A DNA stretch of 64,000 nt from Lachnospiraceae bacterium (GTDB taxonomy: Bacteria; Bacillota; Clostridia; Lachnospirales; Lachnospiraceae), in assembly GCA_902363835.1 (NCBI GenBank), contig CABJBM010000009.1, positions 124,001 through 188,000 of the forward strand, read 5' to 3'. This document shows, in pieces, positions 49,729 to 58,103 of the stretch; position 1 is the first letter of the stretch; each line of letters opens with the position of its first letter. Under the pieces are notes generated by a model. That model was given only the letters and a program-made list of their open reading frames with translations. It was not told the DNA's origin and made no database searches. The position numbers and the translations under genes were made by a program.

Positions 49729-50316
49729 ATGAACCGGAAAAAGAAGCAGGAGGCCAGAGAAAAAGCCTCCACCCGCCAGCTCATGGACATCGAGGGCATC
49801 ACCGGCCACAGCCTTGTGACTCCCCACGGCGAGCTGGTATTTTTTATGATCAAGCCTACCAATATCAGTGTCCTGTCCAATTCCAGCATCGGAGCAAGGA
49901 TTTATGCCCTTATGAATGTGCTGAAAGGCATCTCGGATATTGAAATGCTGTGCCTGAACAGCCGGGAAAATTTTGAGGACAACAAAAGCTACCTGAAAGC
50001 CAGAATGGACGCCGAGCAGAACCCCGTCATCCGAAAGCTGCTGGCACAGGATCAGACAGCCCTTGACCATATGCAGGTGCAGATGGCAACGGCGCGGGAA
50101 TTTTTAATCATTATACGGCTTCGGAATGAAAAAGAAAGCGATGTTCAGCCATACCTTTCCCGCATCGAAAAGAGCCTCAAGGATCAGGGCTTCACGGTGC
50201 GCAAGGCGGGTGAATCGGACATCAAGCGTCTGCTGGGTGTCTATTATGAGCAGAATGTCACGACCGAGGTGTATGAGGATTACGATGGGGAACGCTGGGT
50301 TATTTTGAATGAGTGA
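49729..50316 (+). CDS. VirB4-associated soluble protein (PrgI/VirB4 N-domain-like)
   Basis: A 195-residue protein: after a basic start (NRKKKQEAREKASTRQLMDIEGITGH) it has VTPHGELVFFMIKPTNISVLSNSSIGARIYALMNVLKG and later FLIIIRLRNEKESDVQPYLSRIEKSLKDQGFTVRKA. This is like the N-terminal domain of Gram-positive VirB4 proteins as a separate gene; in related ICEs it stands right before the VirB4 ATPase. Here a VOC cargo gene separates them. ATG with GGAGGG eight bases upstream. Confidence 0.65.
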   Translation: MNRKKKQEAREKASTRQLMDIEGITGHSLVTPHGELVFFMIKPTNISVLSNSSIGARIYALMNVLKGISDIEMLCLNSRENFEDNKSYLKARMDAEQNPVIRKLLAQDQTALDHMQVQMATAREFLIIIRLRNEKESDVQPYLSRIEKSLKDQGFTVRKAGESDIKRLLGVYYEQNVTTEVYEDYDGERWVILNE

Positions 50317-50363
50317 ACAGATAAACGGAAAGCCGGAAGTATGCACCCCCGGCTTTCCGCAAA

Positions 50364-50801
50364 TCACTTTTCCGCAGATTCATCTAAAACGTGTTTCCCT
50401 TTGGGATAAAGAATACTGTCCTTAAATATTCCGTCTCCCCAAATTTCACTTTCAGATAATGTCGTTTCGATTAACTCGATCAGCTGCTTGTTAATGATAA
50501 CCATGGCGCAGCGATACCCGGCAAAAGGCTGATAAAGCGGCATGACGATTTCTTTCCCATCCAAGGCAGACTCAATATCATTCACCTTAAAAGCAACGTG
50601 AGGTTCTTTTTGGATTCTAACATCAAGTGAGGAATTTTCACCGAAAGCATGTAACTCTATTGGAAGGGACAAATCATTTTTCATATCCAACGAGTACATG
50701 TCGAACAGAGGACTGTACTTCGTATCCTTATTATCTTTAATGTTTTCTAACGGAACAGGTTTGCCTATGTGATGAAAGGTCATCTGAAAATTATCAATCA
50801 T
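50364..50801 (-). CDS. VOC-superfamily (glyoxalase/dioxygenase-like) cargo protein
   Basis: A 145-residue protein. MTFHHIGKPVPL at the start and EPHVAFKVNDIESALDGKEIVMPLYQPFAGYRCAMVIINKQLIELIE fit the VOC fold (paired beta-alpha-beta-beta-beta units; first His and last Glu as metal ligands). Substrate unknown; could be lactoylglutathione lyase-like or a drug-binding protein. Low G+C and minus strand inside the plus-strand transfer operon, so a cargo insertion. Confidence 0.7.
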   Translation of the reverse strand: MIDNFQMTFHHIGKPVPLENIKDNKDTKYSPLFDMYSLDMKNDLSLPIELHAFGENSSLDVRIQKEPHVAFKVNDIESALDGKEIVMPLYQPFAGYRCAMVIINKQLIELIETTLSESEIWGDGIFKDSILYPKGKHVLDESAEK

Positions 50802-50945
50802 ATATTTTCTCCTTAATTGAATACAGGGTTTAGAAAATAATTATACCTCACATCTTTATCAAAGTGAACCATTTTACTTCAAGCCGTCACTAATGTGGCG
50901 GCTTTTCCTATATTCAAAATCAAAATCAAAATCAGAAAGGAAGAA

Positions 50946-52781
50946 ATGCCGATGGCAAGAAAAAGAAGTCCTCAATCTCCGCCACAGGAAGATGTAAAAA
51001 TCAAGGATTTCCTTGACATGATCGCACCGGGCATCATCAAATTCAATACTGATCACTTCCTCTGCGGCAACACCTACCGCTGTGTGTGGGTGCTGCGGGA
51101 ATACCCCACCACCACAGAGGAACAGGCCATCCTACGCCACCTTGGAGAAAAGGACGGCGTGACCCTGCGCATCTACACCAGACAGGTAACGGCGGCCGAG
51201 GAAAAGAAAATCATCCACAACGCCGCCAACAAAAACCGCATGGATAAAAGCAGCACCAACGACCTCCAGCAGACGGTCACCGCCGAGAGCAATTTGCAGG
51301 ATGTTGTCACGCTGGTGTCCTCCATGCACCGCAACCGGGAGCCGCTCCTGCACTGCGCTGTGTTTCTTGAGCTGACCGCTCACGACTCCGATGCGCTGAA
51401 GCTCCTCCAGACCGACGTCCTCACCGAGCTGGTGCGCAGTAAGCTCAATGTGGATCGGCTCATGCTGCGCCAGCGGGAGGGCTTTCTCGCCGTAGGCCCC
51501 GCCGGATGGAATGTGTTCGCCAGCCAGTTTGAACGGGTGCTGCCCGCAAGCTCCGTGGCAAACCTTTATCCCTTCAACTACAGCGGCAAGACCGATCCTC
51601 ATGGATTTTACCTCGGCAGGGACAAATTCGGCTCGAATATCATCGCGGATTTTGACAAACGCGACGATGACAAAACAAATGCCAATGTGCTGATTTTGGG
51701 GAACTCCGGTCAGGGCAAGAGCTATCTTCTCAAGCTCATTCTCTGCAATATCCTCGAATCAGGCAAGTCCGTTCTGTGCCTGGACCCCGAGCACGAATAT
51801 GTGGAGCTGGCAGAAAACCTCGGCGGCTGTTTCATTGACCTTATGTCGGGCCGGTACCGGATTAATCCGCTGGAGCCGAAAACATGGGACGAGGGCGGCA
51901 GCCCGGAGGATACCGACGCGCCCCAGGCATTCCGCCAGTCCACCAAGCTCAGTCAGCACATCAGCTTTCTCAAGGATTTCTTCCGATGCTACAAAGATTT
52001 TTCAGACCGCCACATTGACGCCATTGAAATCATGCTGGGCAAGCTGTACGAACAATTCGGCATCAGCGACCGCACCGATTTCAGGAGCCTTGGCACCACG
52101 GACTATCCCATTTTGTCCGACCTGTATGCCCTGATTGAAGCCGAGTACAAGGGCTATGACAAGACCAAATATCAGCTCTACCCGCCGGAGCTTTTGCAGG
52201 AAATCCTGCTGGGGCTCCACTCCATGTGCATGGGCGCGGAGAGTCAGTTCTTCAACGGTCACACCAACGTGACCTCCGACCGCTTCATTGTGTTCGGCGT
52301 CAAGGGACTCTTGCAGGCCAGCCGGAACGTGAAGAACGCCCTGCTGTTTAACGTGCTGTCCTTTATGAGCGACAAGCTGCTGACCGAGGGCAACACCGCC
52401 GCCGCCATTGACGAGCTGTACCTGTTCCTCACCAACCTGACGGCTATTGAATATATCCGCAATTTCATGAAGCGTGTGCGTAAGAAGGAATCGGCGGTCA
52501 TCCTTTCGTCGCAGAACTTGGAGGACTTCAACATTGAGCATATCCGGGAGCTGACAAAGCCCCTGTTTTCCATTCCGTCTCATGCGTTTCTGTTTAACGC
52601 AGGCAATATTGACAAGCGGTTCTATATCGACTCCCTCCAGCTGGAGGAATCCGAATATAACCTCATCCGCTTTCCCCAGCGGGGCGTGTGCCTTTACAAA
52701 TGCGGCATTGAGCGGTACAACCTTGCGGTCCACGCTCCGGCGTATAAGGAGAAATTGTTCGGAACGGCGGGCGGCAGATAA
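50946..52781 (+). CDS. VirB4-family conjugation ATPase
   Basis: Powers substrate transfer through the type IV channel. The 611-residue protein has an N-terminal CagE/TrbE-type domain and a RecA-like half: Walker A LILGNSGQGKSYLL (about 248-261), FIDLMSGRYRINPLEP (typical VirB4 'G-x-x-x-R-x-N-P' segment), Walker B IDELYLFL, and RKKESAVILSSQNLEDF. The frame opens at 50895; ATG at 50946 (or 50952) follows AAAGGAAG. Conserved as the TraE/CD1110-like ATPase in clostridial ICEs. Confidence 0.93.
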   Translation: MPMARKRSPQSPPQEDVKIKDFLDMIAPGIIKFNTDHFLCGNTYRCVWVLREYPTTTEEQAILRHLGEKDGVTLRIYTRQVTAAEEKKIIHNAANKNRMDKSSTNDLQQTVTAESNLQDVVTLVSSMHRNREPLLHCAVFLELTAHDSDALKLLQTDVLTELVRSKLNVDRLMLRQREGFLAVGPAGWNVFASQFERVLPASSVANLYPFNYSGKTDPHGFYLGRDKFGSNIIADFDKRDDDKTNANVLILGNSGQGKSYLLKLILCNILESGKSVLCLDPEHEYVELAENLGGCFIDLMSGRYRINPLEPKTWDEGGSPEDTDAPQAFRQSTKLSQHISFLKDFFRCYKDFSDRHIDAIEIMLGKLYEQFGISDRTDFRSLGTTDYPILSDLYALIEAEYKGYDKTKYQLYPPELLQEILLGLHSMCMGAESQFFNGHTNVTSDRFIVFGVKGLLQASRNVKNALLFNVLSFMSDKLLTEGNTAAAIDELYLFLTNLTAIEYIRNFMKRVRKKESAVILSSQNLEDFNIEHIRELTKPLFSIPSHAFLFNAGNIDKRFYIDSLQLEESEYNLIRFPQRGVCLYKCGIERYNLAVHAPAYKEKLFGTAGGR

Positions 52782-52801
52782 TGAAGAAGGGAGAAAAAAT
52801 C

Positions 52802-53281
52802 ATGAACAGACTGCAACAGCAGAAAGAAAACAAATCGGGACTCCTCGAAGATATGCTGTCCTTTATCCGCTACACCCCCAACCGGGAGGCGGATCTTTTA
52901 GCGTTTATGGAGAAGTACCAGAAAGCGGACTGCGACGAGCGCCCCGCCATTTTGGAGCAGCTCCGCAGCTGCATGGACGGCAAGGAATACCCCGATCCCT
53001 ACGCCGGGAGCTACCACTATACCCCGGAGGATGTATCTCTCATGGGCCGGATTCTGGATGATTATATTGACGATCTGATGGAAGCGCAGGGCGATCCCGC
53101 CGCCGTTTCAGAGTGTGTGCGGGATACGGTATTGAAAATCAATGCGCTCAACGAGGAATGCGGACGGTATCTCATTGATACATGGCGCAGGGAGCGGCTG
53201 TGCGGATTCATCAATTCCGCGGCGGAGCTGGCGGGGCTGGCTCAGGAAAAAGACCTGACCCTGCAGCACAGGATGTGGTAA
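52802..53281 (+). CDS. Helical protein of the transfer operon, unknown
   Basis: A 159-residue predicted all-helical protein (LEDMLSFIRYTPNREADLLAFMEKYQKADCDERPAILEQLRSCMDG). No motif recognised. Frame opens at 52781; ATG at 52802 follows AAGGGAG. Lies between VirB4 and amidoligase genes, with 12 bases to the latter, so it is a candidate partner or substrate of that enzyme. The family is unknown to me. Confidence 0.6.
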   Translation: MNRLQQQKENKSGLLEDMLSFIRYTPNREADLLAFMEKYQKADCDERPAILEQLRSCMDGKEYPDPYAGSYHYTPEDVSLMGRILDDYIDDLMEAQGDPAAVSECVRDTVLKINALNEECGRYLIDTWRRERLCGFINSAAELAGLAQEKDLTLQHRMW

Positions 53282-53293
53282 GGCGGTGGTGAA

Positions 53294-54331
53294 ATGGAAC
53301 TACAGGGTCAGGATTTTGGAATCGAAATTGAAATGACCGGGCTTACCAGAAGCCGCGCCGCCGAGGTGATTGCCGAATATTTCGGCACCACAAAAGAATA
53401 TGAGGGCAGCTTCTATGACGCCTATTTTGCAAGGGATACCACCGGCCGCAAATGGAAGGTCATGAGCGACGGCAGTCTGGACTGCCAGCGGAAGGAAGGG
53501 CGCAGAAAGGTCAGCGCCGACCGGAACTACAGCGTGGAGCTGGTTAGCCCCATCTGTCAGTATAAGGATATTGAAACAGTGCAGGAGCTGATCCGTAAGC
53601 TCCGGGAGGCCGGGGCGTTTGTGAATTCCTCCTGCGGCATCCATATTCACATCAACGCCGCGCCCTTTGACGCGCCGCATCTCCGCAATCTGGTCAACAT
53701 CATGGCGGCCAAGGAGGATATGATCTACAAGGCGCTGAAGGTTTCGCGGGGGCGGGAAAGCCACTACTGCCGAAAGATTGACCCCGCTTTTTTAGAGCGG
53801 CTCAACCGGCAGAAGCCCGCCACCCTCGACCGGCTGAAAAGCCTCTGGTACAACGGCAGGGACGGCAGCCGGGAGCATTATCACGACAGCCGCTACCACT
53901 GCCTGAATCTGCACAGTGTGTTCCAGAAGGGCACGGTGGAGTTCCGGGCGTTCAACGGAGAGCTGCACGCCGGGAAAATCAAGGCATACATCCAGTTCTG
54001 CCTTGCCATGACCGCGCAGGCGCTCAACCAGCGGTCGGCAAGCCCTACCAAAACCCAATCCAGCAATGAAAAATACACCTTTCGTGTCTGGCTTTTACGT
54101 CTCGGCATGATCGGGGATGAGTTCAAAACCGCCCGTAAGCATCTGCTGGATCATCTGGAGGGCTGTATTGCGTGGAAAGACCCGGCACAAGCCCAAAGAC
54201 AAAAAGAACGGCTGCGGCAAAAGCGGGAGGCGGAGCGCTCCCAGGCGCAGACCCCGCCGGAAGAAGCGGTGCCAGAACCCATTATGGAAGCGGAGGACGA
54301 TCAGTCCCCCGCTTTTACTATGTCCATGTAG
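53294..54331 (+). CDS. Amidoligase-family enzyme (COOH-NH2 ligase, glutamine-synthetase fold)
   Basis: A 345-residue protein that begins QDFGIEIEMTGLTRSRAAEVI, the typical start of the amidoligase family with the metal-binding E-x-E. Other family signs are DGSLDCQR...VELVSPICQY, INSSCGIHIHINA (as VNSSCGIHIHINAAPF; His metal ligands) and HDSRYHCLNLHSVFQKGTVEFRAFNGELH. These enzymes form amide or isopeptide bonds with ATP. The next gene is a gamma-glutamylcyclotransferase, the partner reported for this family. The C-terminal 60 residues are charged. The substrate may be a peptide or wall component. Confidence 0.85.
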   Translation: MELQGQDFGIEIEMTGLTRSRAAEVIAEYFGTTKEYEGSFYDAYFARDTTGRKWKVMSDGSLDCQRKEGRRKVSADRNYSVELVSPICQYKDIETVQELIRKLREAGAFVNSSCGIHIHINAAPFDAPHLRNLVNIMAAKEDMIYKALKVSRGRESHYCRKIDPAFLERLNRQKPATLDRLKSLWYNGRDGSREHYHDSRYHCLNLHSVFQKGTVEFRAFNGELHAGKIKAYIQFCLAMTAQALNQRSASPTKTQSSNEKYTFRVWLLRLGMIGDEFKTARKHLLDHLEGCIAWKDPAQAQRQKERLRQKREAERSQAQTPPEEAVPEPIMEAEDDQSPAFTMSM

Positions 54332-54343
54332 AAGGGAGATCAT

Positions 54344-54847
54344 ATGAAAAATAAACTGTATATCGCCTACGGCAGCAATCTCAATCTGCCGCAGATGGCG
54401 CATCGCTGCCCATCCGCCAAGGTGGTGGGGGCATCCGAAATCAAGAATTATGCTCTTGTGTTCCGGGGCGGCCGAAGCGGAGCCGTTGCTACCATCGAAC
54501 CCTGCGAGGGCTCCTCCGTCCCTGTTCTGCTATGGAAAATCACGCCTAAGGACGAGGCGGCGCTGGATGTTTACGAGGGCTTTCCCCGGTTCTATGACAA
54601 GGAAATGATGGAGCTGCCGCTGGACGGACAAATGGTGTCCGCCATGGTCTATGTCATGACGCCGGGGCATCGCTTGGGGTACCCATCGGACTATTACTAC
54701 AACACCATCCGTGAGGGCTACAAAACCGCGGGGTTTGATCCCGCTGTTCTGGAGCAGGCGGTGGACTATACCGAGCAGCTCATGGAGAGTGAGCCGGAGC
54801 CGGAACAGCAAAACCTGTTCGGCTTTGGTGAAATGAAATGGTGGTGA
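54344..54847 (+). CDS. Gamma-glutamylcyclotransferase-like (AIG2/GGCT) protein
   Basis: A 167-residue protein with the AIG2/GGCT fold. YIAYGSNLNLPQM (5-17) is the Y-G-S-N-L substrate loop, the catalytic glutamate is in LDVYEGFPRFYDKEMM (near 85), and AMVYVMTPG and YYNTIREGYKTAGFD are the later conserved parts. These enzymes release a gamma-glutamyl group as 5-oxoproline. Twelve bases after the amidoligase gene, so ligation and removal of a glutamyl link are probably coupled. The tail ends in LFGFGEMKWW. Confidence 0.88.
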   Translation: MKNKLYIAYGSNLNLPQMAHRCPSAKVVGASEIKNYALVFRGGRSGAVATIEPCEGSSVPVLLWKITPKDEAALDVYEGFPRFYDKEMMELPLDGQMVSAMVYVMTPGHRLGYPSDYYYNTIREGYKTAGFDPAVLEQAVDYTEQLMESEPEPEQQNLFGFGEMKWW

Positions 54848-54851
54848 CGGC

Positions 54852-56360
54852 ATGGCAGATCCCGCAACCATCACAGCGGTTGCCAAAGCCGCCGCTGCCG
54901 CGCTCTCGGATGAGCGCACCCGAAAGATCATCGGCTGGATAATCGCCGCCGTCCTGTCCCCGCTGATTTTAGTCGTCGTGCTGGTCTGTTCCTTGCTCTC
55001 CGGCACCACGGGCCACAACAACATCGCCGTGGAGCTGTGCTTCCATGGCGGTGTCATTCCGGCGAGTATGCCTGCGGAGTACCGGGAATACATCGGGGAT
55101 ATGCGCCAGAGCTTTACCCTCATAGACAATGCCATCAACGATGTGAACGCGGAAATGGAGGGCGGCGACAGCCTTGACGATTACCGGGTCAAGGCAATTT
55201 TTTATTCTCTGTTCTTCGGCGCGGAGTCCCCCTCCCGGCTGGAGCATCGAAAATATGTGGACTGCTTTGTGACCTACGAGGAACGCACCCGTACCGTGGA
55301 CAACGGCGACGGCACCACCTCGGAAGAAACCTACACCGTAGCCGTTCCCATTGCTTCGCTGCCCACCGTCTACAACAACATCCGCGCACTGCTTGGCAGA
55401 GCCATCACCTATGAGGATCAGGCCAACGCCAACGAAATTTATTACCGCGCCCGGTACGGCACCGGCGCACCCATGGAGGGAGACGGTTCCGATTCGTGGC
55501 AGGACTGGACGCCGGATCAGATGGACGGCTTTTATTCCGATTTGCCTGTCGGAGAAACGGGCACGGAGGCTGTCCGGCTGGGGCTTTCCCGCCTTGGCGA
55601 CCCGTATTCACAGGAGCTGCGCGGACAGGGCAGCTACACCGACTGCAGCTATCTTGTGCAGTGGGTGTATAAAAAGCTGGGCGTAAATCTCCCCGGCACG
55701 GCTGCGGCGCAGGGAAAATACTGCGTGGACAACGGGCTGACCATACCAAAATCCAGCCTTGCCTCCGGCGATTTGGTGTTCTGGAGCCACAAGCCCAACG
55801 GCCGCTTCATGAACATTACCCACGTCGGCATCTACGCCGGAGACGGCAAGGTGGTAGACGCATCCTCCTCGAAAGGACAGGTCGTCTACCGAGATTTGTT
55901 TGATTCCGGCAAGCAGGTTCTGTACGCAAGACCCTACGCCGAAGCGCCGAAAAGCTCGGCCTCCGGCTTGGTTTCTCCGTTGGGAAAGAGCTGGCGGTCC
56001 ATGGTGACCTCCGAATTCGGCGGCAGGACGGACCCCATCACCGGGCAACAGGCAGGGCATTCCGGTATCGATCTCGGCGCCGCAAAGGGCACCTCCATCC
56101 GTGCGGCCAAGGCGGGAACGGTGAAAACCGTGGTCTATGGTAGCACCGGCTACGGCTATTACCTGACCATTGACCACGGCGGCGGGCTGGTGACTTTATA
56201 TGGTCACTGCTCGGGGATTCTTGTCCGTGAGGGGCAGACGGTGAAAGCCTGGGAAACCGTTGCCAAGGTGGGCTCCACCGGGCGCAGCACCGGAAACCAT
56301 CTGCACTTCGAGGTGCGGGTGAATGGCGTGAAGCAGAATCCGAGAAATTATCTGCCGTAA
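54852..56360 (+). CDS. Conjugation cell-wall hydrolase, NlpC/P60 plus M23 (CD1108 type)
   Basis: Opens the wall for the transfer channel. The 502-residue protein has an N-terminal membrane helix (ILVVVLVCSLLSG, near 37), a lysozyme-like/T4SS region without clear catalytic residues, an NlpC/P60 domain (about 235-365: YTDCSYLVQWVYKKLG with Cys, HVGIYAGDGKVVDASS with His) and an M23 metallopeptidase (about 385-500: GHSGIDLGA, LYGHCSG, GNHLHFEVRVNG). Two different peptidoglycan cutters in one chain is usual for clostridial ICEs. Starts four bases after the cyclotransferase. Confidence 0.92.
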   Translation: MADPATITAVAKAAAAALSDERTRKIIGWIIAAVLSPLILVVVLVCSLLSGTTGHNNIAVELCFHGGVIPASMPAEYREYIGDMRQSFTLIDNAINDVNAEMEGGDSLDDYRVKAIFYSLFFGAESPSRLEHRKYVDCFVTYEERTRTVDNGDGTTSEETYTVAVPIASLPTVYNNIRALLGRAITYEDQANANEIYYRARYGTGAPMEGDGSDSWQDWTPDQMDGFYSDLPVGETGTEAVRLGLSRLGDPYSQELRGQGSYTDCSYLVQWVYKKLGVNLPGTAAAQGKYCVDNGLTIPKSSLASGDLVFWSHKPNGRFMNITHVGIYAGDGKVVDASSSKGQVVYRDLFDSGKQVLYARPYAEAPKSSASGLVSPLGKSWRSMVTSEFGGRTDPITGQQAGHSGIDLGAAKGTSIRAAKAGTVKTVVYGSTGYGYYLTIDHGGGLVTLYGHCSGILVREGQTVKAWETVAKVGSTGRSTGNHLHFEVRVNGVKQNPRNYLP

Positions 56361-56383
56361 AAAGAGAAAGAAGGAATGATTTT

Positions 56384-56758
56384 ATGCGTGAAAACAGGAT
56401 TAAGGTACTCAAAATTGAGCCGGGGCAGGCGCCCCAAGTCAAGGAAATCCCAAATGACCTTGCCAGCCTGCAGGCGGAGGTTGGAGGGCTGATTGAATGC
56501 ATCGGCTTTCCAAACGGCTGCGTTGCCGTCTGCAATGAGGAAGGCAAGATAAACGGAATGCTACCCAACAGAAGGCTGGGTGCGGACATTATCTGCGGCC
56601 CGTTTTTTGTCTGCGACACCGCCCATGACGGCAACTTTACCTCGCTCCGCAAGAGCAAGATCGCGGAATACAGCCAGCTCTTTGCTGACATTCCAGAATT
56701 CACCGGGCAGGAGCCGGAGCTTGAACCCGGCTTCACCTTTATCGGATTTGAGTATTAG
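56384..56758 (+). CDS. DUF3846-like protein
   Basis: A 124-residue protein (IKVLKIEPGQAPQVKEIPNDLASLQAEVGGLIECIGFPNGCVAVCNEEGKINGMLPNRRL and DIICGPFFVCDTAHDGNFTSL) that fits DUF3846, a short domain in phages and ICEs with unknown role. ATG at 56384 with AAAGAAGGA in front. Part of the transfer operon by spacing. Confidence 0.75.
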   Translation: MRENRIKVLKIEPGQAPQVKEIPNDLASLQAEVGGLIECIGFPNGCVAVCNEEGKINGMLPNRRLGADIICGPFFVCDTAHDGNFTSLRKSKIAEYSQLFADIPEFTGQEPELEPGFTFIGFEY

Positions 56759-56771
56759 GAGGGCTCCCATT

Positions 56772-57029
56772 ATGAAAAAAGAAAGCATTACCATACAAAT
56801 GGACGGCGAAAAGCTCCGTGCGGTAAAACGCTACATGGAAAAGAAGGACGCGGATCTCACGAAAGAGCTTTGTGATTCCCTGCAGAAGCTCTATGAAAAA
56901 TATGTTCCGTCTTCCGTCCGGGAATACATTGACGAGGGCATAGAGGGTGAAGCTCCGGCGGAGGCTTCACCCAAAAAGCAGAAAGAAAAAATCAGGCAGA
57001 CAGCAGAGCCGAGGCAGGAGGAGCAATGA
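56772..57029 (+). CDS. Small protein of the relaxase-proximal block (DUF6103-like)
   Basis: An 85-residue protein: ESITIQMDGEKLRAVKRYMEKKDADLTKELCDSLQKLYEKYVPSSVREYID. The start resembles an RHH strand-helix-helix, so it may bind DNA as a dimer; the tail is a charged low-complexity stretch. A longer upstream frame is an artefact over the previous gene; ATG at 56772 has GGAGG ten bases upstream. End overlaps the next gene by four bases. Confidence 0.6.
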   Translation: MKKESITIQMDGEKLRAVKRYMEKKDADLTKELCDSLQKLYEKYVPSSVREYIDEGIEGEAPAEASPKKQKEKIRQTAEPRQEEQ

Positions 57030-57298
57030 TGCAGTATTTTGATAAGCACAGCAATGAGATTAAGGCCGGAATGTTTCTCCGCATGGAGGACGGCAGCATA
57101 GAGGAAATATACGCCTGTACTGACGCATACGGCAAAGAGGATCTCGGCATCAATGCCAGCAATGATGAATTTCTGAAACGGCACGGCTTGGGTGAGTTTG
57201 ACCGGGAATTCTATTCGCTTTCCTCTTTCAGCCTCAGAGAAACAGAACTTTGCCAATCCGAGCCTATCCAAGGTCATTCTGGCATGGAGATGAAGTAG
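57026..57298 (+). CDS. Small protein, unknown
   Basis: A 90-residue protein (MMQYFDKHSNEIKAGMFLRMEDGSIEEIYACTDAYGKEDLGINASN) that looks like a small SH3-like barrel. ATGA overlap with the previous gene and GGAGG upstream support it. It ends just before the gene-free oriT-like stretch. No family known to me. Confidence 0.55.
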   Translation: MMQYFDKHSNEIKAGMFLRMEDGSIEEIYACTDAYGKEDLGINASNDEFLKRHGLGEFDREFYSLSSFSLRETELCQSEPIQGHSGMEMK

Positions 57299-57686
57299 CA
57301 TACCGCCCACTGCACGTATCCCCCAGCGTTGCCCCCTGTTCGCCCCCGTGTGCCGTTTTCAGGACGGATGTGGCATCCATAACCCATCCCGCCCCAAACG
57401 GCAACGTAAAGGCTTTGTGCCGGGCGTTTGGAAAGGCGCACCGGCTCCCGAATCCGGCAGGTCCCCTCGGTCGAAAAAAGAGCAGGAGAAAGGCGGGTGG
57501 TCGCAAGCGACCGCCCGCCGCTCACTTCGCCCAGCAGTGCTGGGCGTTTTTCGCACTTCCCCATGAGGTGGTCGGATTGAGGGTTTGTCACAACCGGGGT
57601 GGTCGAAAATAGAAAAAATGCAGAGAACCACAGACTTTCTAACCGTCACCTTTGGGGTAGACGTCACACTTAAGGAGGATTTGCCG
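57299..57686. other. Gene-free stretch, candidate origin of transfer (oriT)
   Basis: About 390 bases without a credible gene, directly upstream of the RHH protein and relaxase, the classical place of oriT. Structures: stem GGCGGGTGGTCGC / GCGACCGCCCGCC (57492-57519, two-base loop), terminator-like stem CGCCCAG / CTGGGCG with TTTTT (57528-57551), and GGTTTGTCACAACC (57581-57594) followed by GGGGTGGTCGAAAATAG. The repeated GGTGGTCG words could be RHH-protein sites. The nic site is not identified. Confidence 0.55.
57528..57551 (+). terminator. Intrinsic terminator inside the oriT-like stretch
   Basis: CGCCCAG / CTGGGCG stem followed by TTTTT. Separates the transfer operon from the mobilisation operon. 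Confidence 0.65.
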
Positions 57687-58103
57687 ATGAAAAATAACAA
57701 GGAAAGAACCGCTGTCTGGATGTATCCCGAAACGATGGACCGGATGGACGGCTGGCTGGAAAAGGACAACTGCAAGAGCCGAAGCGAGTTCATAGAAAAG
57801 GCACTCGGCTTTTATATGGGTTACCTTGGATCGGAGGACATCACATCCTACCTCTCCAAAGCCCTGCTCTCCTCCGTTGAGGGAACCTTGCAGAAAACCG
57901 AAAACCGGGTGGCGGCTAACCTCTTTCGTCTGTCGTTGGAGATCAGCATGATGATGCATCTGCTGGCAACCACGCTCAATATCACAGATGATGAATTGCA
58001 CCGGCTTCGCGGCCGATGCGTTGCCGAAGTGAAAAAGACCAGGGGCAAAATCCGTCTGGATGATGCGGTGGACTTCCAGAGCAGCCAGGATGATGAAGAA
58101 TAA
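57687..58103 (+). CDS. RHH-type relaxosome accessory protein (MobC-like)
   Basis: A 138-residue protein. ERTAVWMYPETMDRMDGWLEKDNCKSRSEFIEKALGFYMGYL is a ribbon-helix-helix (strand, then two helices), followed by a helical region. It probably binds oriT and helps the relaxase. The frame opens at 57585, but ATG at 57687 has AAGGAGG nine bases upstream. The stop overlaps the relaxase ATG by one base, so they are coupled. Confidence 0.82.
   Translation: MKNNKERTAVWMYPETMDRMDGWLEKDNCKSRSEFIEKALGFYMGYLGSEDITSYLSKALLSSVEGTLQKTENRVAANLFRLSLEISMMMHLLATTLNITDDELHRLRGRCVAEVKKTRGKIRLDDAVDFQSSQDDEE

Noticed and set aside
57348..57566. Short frames with Arg/Pro-rich products in the oriT-like stretch.
   Set aside because: They cross strong stems and a terminator and lack ribosome sites; high GC explains the lack of stops.
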